Below, in pieces: positions 60,158 through 64,000 of a DNA stretch of 64,000 bases. Location: NCBI RefSeq assembly GCF_034808145.1, contig NZ_JAXHGM010000005.1:124001-188000 (forward strand), given 5' to 3'. This stretch comes from Halorubellus sp034808145. GTDB taxonomy: Archaea > Halobacteriota > Halobacteria > Halobacteriales > Natrialbaceae. Position 1 is the stretch's first letter. Each line of letters begins with the position of its first letter. Position numbers and translations under genes: made by a program. Below the pieces are notes generated by a model. That model was not told the origin of the DNA, did not search any database, and worked only from the letters and a program-made list of their open reading frames with translations.

Positions 60158-61356
60158 CGCGCGCTCACCTCCGAGGCCCGCTCCAGGACGTGAACGACCG
60201 CCGCACCGCCGCTGCCACCGACGTTGTGCGTCACGCCGCGTTCGGCGTCCGCGACCTGTCGCTCGCCCGCATCACCGCGGAGCTGCTTGTACGCCTCCAC
60301 GACCTGTCCCGCGCCCGTCGCCCCGATCGGGTGACCCTTGGACTTCAGGCCGCCCGAGGAGTTCACGACGACGTCACCCCCGTGGTCGCTCCGGCCGTCC
60401 GCGACGAACGCACCGGCGTCCTCCGGCGCGCAGAACCCGAGGTCCGCGTACGCCATCAGCTCCGCGATGGCGAAGCAATCGTGGACCTCCGCGAAGTCGA
60501 CGGCGTCGGTCACGGCCCCCGCCTCGTCCGCGTCGATGCCGGCGCGGTCGTACGCGCGCTCGGCGGCCATCGCCGACGCCGGCACGCTCGCGTACGTGTC
60601 ACGCTGGAAGAGCCCGACCGCGTCCGACGCCGCGCCGACGCCCGCGACCCGGACCGGGTCCGCCGAGAGCTCGCTCGCGACGTCCTCGCTCGCCACGAGC
60701 ACCGCCGCCGCGCCGTCCGTCGTCGGACAGCAGTGATAGAGCGTGAGCGGGTCCGCCACCACCGGGGCGTCCCGCGCGTCCTCGAGCGTGCACTCGAACC
60801 CGAGCTGGGCGTGCGGGTTCTTCGCGCCGTGCGCGTGATTCTTCACCGCGACCTCCGAGAGCGCGTCGGGGTCGGTGCCGTACGCGTCGACGTGCGCGCT
60901 CGCCATCTGCGCGTACACTCCCGCGAACGTCGTCCCCGACAACCGCTCCCACTCCGTCTCCCCGCTCACGCCGAGCCAGTACCGGGTCGCGTCACCGGAC
61001 GCGTCCGTCATCACCTCGTACCCGCCGGCGAGCACGAGGTCGGCCATCCCGGACTTCACCGCCTGCACCGCCTGCCTGACCGCGTACCCCGACGCCGCGC
61101 ACGCGTTCTCCACGCGGGTCGTCGGTACCCCGTGTAACCCGACGTGCTCGGTGACCGCCGGCCCCGACAGCCCGATCTGTCGGCCGCCGACCCCGAGCGT
61201 CCCGAGGACGGCCTCGTCGACCGCGTCCGGGTCGAGATCACCGTCCACGGAGTCGACCGCTGCCTCGTACGCGGTCGCGAACAGCGACCGGTAGCTCTCC
61301 TCCGGGAACGAGCCGAAGTCGGACTGGCCCGCACCGACGACGTATGCCTCGCGCAT
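60154..61356 (-). CDS. Thiolase, SCP-x/acetyl-CoA C-acetyltransferase type
   Basis: 400 residues from ATG 61356. Nucleophile Cys in ENACAASG (about 86), the acid/base NSSGGLKSKGHPIGATG with His, and HNVGGSGG at the end are all intact, as in SCP-x and archaeal acetoacetyl-CoA thiolases. TATA-like GAGTTATATG (61381-61390) lies about 29 bases upstream. The stop overlaps the start of the HMG-CoA-synthase-like/DUF35 fusion, so they probably form a complex. Confidence 0.9.
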   Translation of the reverse strand: MREAYVVGAGQSDFGSFPEESYRSLFATAYEAAVDSVDGDLDPDAVDEAVLGTLGVGGRQIGLSGPAVTEHVGLHGVPTTRVENACAASGYAVRQAVQAVKSGMADLVLAGGYEVMTDASGDATRYWLGVSGETEWERLSGTTFAGVYAQMASAHVDAYGTDPDALSEVAVKNHAHGAKNPHAQLGFECTLEDARDAPVVADPLTLYHCCPTTDGAAAVLVASEDVASELSADPVRVAGVGAASDAVGLFQRDTYASVPASAMAAERAYDRAGIDADEAGAVTDAVDFAEVHDCFAIAELMAYADLGFCAPEDAGAFVADGRSDHGGDVVVNSSGGLKSKGHPIGATGAGQVVEAYKQLRGDAGERQVADAERGVTHNVGGSGGAAVVHVLERASEVSAR

Positions 61357-61380
61357 GCCTCGACATGCAACGGCAGCGAG

Positions 61381-61390
61381 CATATAACTC
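61381..61390 (-). promoter_or_regulatory. TATA box of the thiolase/DUF35 operon
   Basis: On the - strand GAGTTATATG is centred about 29 bases before ATG 61356, so the thiolase mRNA is probably leaderless. Confidence 0.55.
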
Positions 61391-61592
61391 GGGGAACCGC
61401 GCCTCGAACGGGGACCCCCGACATCATCTCACGCTGCGTGGTGGTGCATGGGGCTCGGTCCGCTGCGGGACGAACGGATAGAGAGGCGGACGGTCCTCGC
61501 GCTCTGGACCGTCGGACTCCTCGCTCTCGCCGGCGTCGCCGCGGTCGCCGCCCGACCCATCACTTTTCACCGAGAACGCAGAACTCGTCGAT

Positions 61593-62069
61593 ATGACGCG
61601 TCCCTCCGCGCGCGACGACCCGCTCCAGCCCGTTCGCGACGCCGTCAGAACCAGCATGCCCGCCATCGCCGGCTTCGGCGCACTCGTCGCGTTCCTCACC
61701 GGGTTCGTCCCCGGGTCGCCGCTCCTCGGCGGCGCGGTCGCCGGCTGGCTCGTCCGCGAGACCCGCCGCCGCGGCGCGCTTGCGGGCGCCATCGCGGGGG
61801 TCCTGTTCTCGCTCCCGTCGCTCGTCGCCCTCTGGGCGATCCTCGCGGTCGCGTTCGGCATCTCCTTCTTCGCCGTCATCCCGGCGGCGTTCGGGTTCCT
61901 CCTCGTCCTCTTCGGGCTCGCCGGCGTCGCGTACACGCTCGGCCTCGGCGCGCTCGGCGGCTACCTCGGCGTCGTCGCCTACCAGCGCCGCTACCAGCCG
62001 TCGTCGACCGGCGACGCCACGGGCGGTGCGCGGTCCCGGGACAGCCAGTTCGACGACACCCAGTTCTGA
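61593..62069 (+). CDS. DUF5518-like membrane protein
   Basis: 158 residues with four hydrophobic segments (about 25-60, 60-80, 80-115, 110-125) and the Gly-rich loop SPLLGGAVAGWL of haloarchaeal DUF5518-type proteins. Function unknown. TATA-like CTTTTCAC about 28 bases upstream. Related in layout to the next gene. Confidence 0.8.
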   Translation: MTRPSARDDPLQPVRDAVRTSMPAIAGFGALVAFLTGFVPGSPLLGGAVAGWLVRETRRRGALAGAIAGVLFSLPSLVALWAILAVAFGISFFAVIPAAFGFLLVLFGLAGVAYTLGLGALGGYLGVVAYQRRYQPSSTGDATGGARSRDSQFDDTQF

Positions 62070-62202
62070 GCAGAAGCCGCCCCGAACGGGGATTCCCAAG
62101 CGACGGTCGCTAGAATCGTGATCGGCGAGACCCGTGATATTCGGTCTCTCGCCCCCCGAGAGACGGGGATCGATTTACTACCTCATACGTCGTACTGATG
62201 GT

Positions 62203-62769
62203 ATGAACGAGTACTCAACCACCTCCGGTGCCGGCCGCTCCCGCAGCGGGTTCGTCAACGCGCTCCTCGGCGCTGTCGTCATGGTCGTCTTCAGCTGGAT
62301 TCCCTTCGCGCCGGTCGTCGGCGGTGCGCTCTCGGGCTACCTCGAAGCCGAAGCGCGCGACGGGACGCGGTCGGTGTCGCGACGCGGGGTCCGCGTCGGC
62401 GCGCTTGCCGGCCTCCTCGCCGCCATCCCCGCGCTCCTCGTCATCGCACTCGTCGGGTCCGTGTTCACCGTCGGGTGGGTCGGCCTCGTCGCGTCCGGCG
62501 GCGGCGGCCCTCGCGTCGCACTCGGCCTCCCCGTTCTCGCGTGGGTTCTCGTCGCGGTCGTCGTCGCCGTCGCCGTCCTCTACCACGTCGCGTTCAGCGC
62601 ACTCGGCGGCTGGCTCGGCGCGGAACTCGCCACTCGCGACGACCACGCGTCAGCGGGACACGACACCGGCTATCGCGACAGCGCTCCCGCGGAGCGACCG
62701 CTCGACGAGGCCGACGACGACGCCGACGGCGGACCGCGCTCTCGCGACGCGGACCTCGAGGACCGCTGA
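62203..62769 (+). CDS. DUF5518-like membrane protein (second copy)
   Basis: 188 residues from ATG 62203. Hydrophobic segments start with FVNALLGAVVMVVFSWIPFAPVVGGALSGYL, the family pattern, and a disordered Asp/Arg-rich tail of 45 residues follows. Paralogous in plan to the preceding gene but with its own promoter (GATTTACTACC about 32 bases upstream). Confidence 0.8.
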   Translation: MNEYSTTSGAGRSRSGFVNALLGAVVMVVFSWIPFAPVVGGALSGYLEAEARDGTRSVSRRGVRVGALAGLLAAIPALLVIALVGSVFTVGWVGLVASGGGGPRVALGLPVLAWVLVAVVVAVAVLYHVAFSALGGWLGAELATRDDHASAGHDTGYRDSAPAERPLDEADDDADGGPRSRDADLEDR

Positions 62770-62908
62770 CCCGGACACCTCTCGAACGGTCGTGAGTCGG
62801 TCCCCGGTGGAGGGCCTCCGGCGGGCCGGACGTCGGCGGTCCACGGCCGACGGTCGTCGCGTGGAAACGACCACCATCGTTTTTACTGACACCCCGCGAA
62901 GGCCCGGT

Positions 62909-63397
62909 ATGGCTTACAGCTACGAACCCCACTACTTCGAGGACATGGAGGTCGGGAAGACGTTCGAGAGCGCCGGGCGGACCGTCACCGAGTCGGACTT
63001 CGTCTTCCACTCGATGTTCGCGGACGACTGGACGGAACTCCACACGAACGCGGAGTACAGCGAGGACGGCCCGTTCGGGGAGCGCATCGGTCACGGGCCG
63101 ATGACGTTCATCCTCACCACCGGGATGGTCCAGCGCTGCGGGTTCGTCGAACGCACCGTCATCGCGTTCCTCGGCATGAACTACATGGACGTCCCGAACC
63201 CGCTCACCATCGGCGACACCATCAACGCCGAGTTCGAGGTCACCGACAAGCAGACCTTCGAGAGCCGCGAGGACGCCGGGCTCGTCGTCATCGACGGTAC
63301 CACGTGGAACCAGGACGACGAGGTCCTCCTCGAGGGCGACATGAAGTTCATGTTCAAGAAGCGCGCCGCGTACGAGGACGACCCGGAGTCGCCCTGA
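62909..63397 (+). CDS. MaoC-family dehydratase
   Basis: 162 residues from ATG 62909; TATA-like TTTTTACT lies about 29 bases upstream. Single hot-dog domain with the hydratase loop DDWTELHTNAEYS and FGERIGHGPMTFILT (Asp and His). This class acts on 2-enoyl-CoA or mesaconyl-CoA-type substrates; which one is not decidable. Distinct from the PHA-linked hydratase at 24514, which has an extra N-terminal region. Confidence 0.88.
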   Translation: MAYSYEPHYFEDMEVGKTFESAGRTVTESDFVFHSMFADDWTELHTNAEYSEDGPFGERIGHGPMTFILTTGMVQRCGFVERTVIAFLGMNYMDVPNPLTIGDTINAEFEVTDKQTFESREDAGLVVIDGTTWNQDDEVLLEGDMKFMFKKRAAYEDDPESP

Positions 63398-63495
63398 GAG
63401 CGGGTCCGGAGAGCGCCCTGACGCCTCGGGGAGTCGGCGGCGGCGGACGCTCCGAACCCAGTGGATTTTTGTCACGATGGCGACGAGTGACTGAC

Positions 63496-64000
63496 ATGTC
63501 GGTCCTGTTCAGTATCATCGGGCTCGTCGTCGGTGGCATCGCGACCGTGTGGGGATACCGGCGTCGAGCGTACCACCAGGTCATCTCGGGGACGCCGACC
63601 TCGCGCGTCCTCGACGTCGACGAACCCGGACTCGTCGAACTCAAGGGCGAGGTCGCCGCGACCGGCGACGACGCGGGAACCATGCAGGCGCCGCTCTCCG
63701 GCGACACGTGCGTCGTCGCCGGCTGGGAGGTCGACGAGTGGAACGAGGGCGGCAAGAACAGCTCGTGGCACGAGATCGCCGAGGGCTACGACTCTGTGCC
63801 GTTCCTCGTCGACGACGGGAGCGCCGAGATACTCGTGCGCCCCGGCTCGGACGCCGACGCGAGCAACTGGACGTCGAACATCTCGCTTGATGGCCTCGAC
63901 GACAGCGTCGCCGTCGACGGCGTGACGGTGGACTTCCAGCACCTGCGCGTCGAGCACCAGCTCGACCCGGACGACCCGACGCCGGCGCGCGTCGAGGAGT
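63496..64000 (+). CDS. GIDE-domain (MULAN-like) membrane protein, 3' truncated by window edge
   Basis: An open frame from ATG 63496 runs off the right edge (168 residues visible). A transmembrane helix (3-21, VLFSIIGLVVGGIATVWGY) is followed by a beta domain with MQAPLSGDTCVVAGWEVDEW, the hallmark of the GIDE domain found in mitochondrial MULAN and in archaeal and bacterial membrane proteins. No RING is seen in the visible part and none is expected in archaea. Function unknown; membrane-stress roles are proposed for relatives. Confidence 0.8.
   Translation, partial: MSVLFSIIGLVVGGIATVWGYRRRAYHQVISGTPTSRVLDVDEPGLVELKGEVAATGDDAGTMQAPLSGDTCVVAGWEVDEWNEGGKNSSWHEIAEGYDSVPFLVDDGSAEILVRPGSDADASNWTSNISLDGLDDSVAVDGVTVDFQHLRVEHQLDPDDPTPARVEE

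Noticed and set aside
58786..61137. Very long Arg/Pro-rich open frame on the + strand across the thiolase/DUF35 genes
   Set aside because: Composition of a shadow frame; the - strand genes carry intact catalytic motifs and a TATA box.
61448..62113. Frame starting MGLGPLRDERIERRTVLALW with a hydrophobic helix, upstream of the first DUF5518-like gene
   Set aside because: The first 40 codons look like a small membrane protein, but the frame then runs as an Arg-rich shadow through the next gene and has no stop in between; no support for a real product.

Overview
The window looks like chromosomal DNA of a halophilic archaeon (class Halobacteria). It is GC-rich, the proteins are strongly acidic, most start codons are leaderless with a TATA-like box about 26-30 bases upstream, there are Tat/lipobox signal peptides, and there are haloarchaeal markers: a class III PHA synthase, a Bat-type HTH regulator, UPF0058, a CbiX/DR2241 pair and DUF5518 membrane proteins. 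No rRNA, tRNA, CRISPR array or insertion sequence was seen.

Left part (1-21.4 kb): two convergent operons plus two single genes that appear to form one multi-component system. The + operon encodes a winged-helix multidomain protein (cut by the window edge), a divergent tubulin/FtsZ-superfamily GTPase and three exported membrane-anchored proteins. The facing - operon encodes a tandem winged-helix protein, two paralogous coiled-coil proteins laid out like ESCRT-III subunits, a small protein, a single-domain AAA ATPase and a cytoplasmic beta-propeller/Ig-repeat protein. Two zinc-ribbon membrane proteins upstream share a 15-base promoter element at identical spacing. The GTPase, AAA ATPase, helical-filament candidates and membrane partners together suggest membrane remodelling; that function is inferred and is the main lead of the window.

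21.5-25.2 kb: polyhydroxyalkanoate locus (phaR-phaP-phaE-phaC) with a divergent MaoC-type enoyl-CoA hydratase. 25.3-36.5 kb: a metal-regulated region in which palindromes resembling DtxR operators precede an RGP-like glycosyltransferase, a Fe(III)-type ABC transporter followed by a GT39-like membrane glycosyltransferase, and a DPM1-like glycosyltransferase. This links metal status to surface glycan genes.

36.5-56.5 kb: mostly housekeeping and haloarchaea-specific genes: a K+ channel with two RCK units, PurA, truncated hemoglobin, Trm112-like protein, CbiX chelatase with DR2241-type partner, CysS, several lipoproteins and HTH regulators. It ends in a pilin-like protein of lower GC beside an AT-rich intergenic stretch.

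56.9-61.4 kb: acyl-CoA metabolism (crotonase, 3-hydroxyacyl-CoA dehydrogenase, an HMG-CoA-synthase-like/DUF35 fusion without the usual catalytic Cys, and an SCP-x-type thiolase). 61.6-64 kb: two DUF5518-type membrane proteins, a second MaoC-family hydratase and a GIDE-domain membrane protein cut by the right edge.
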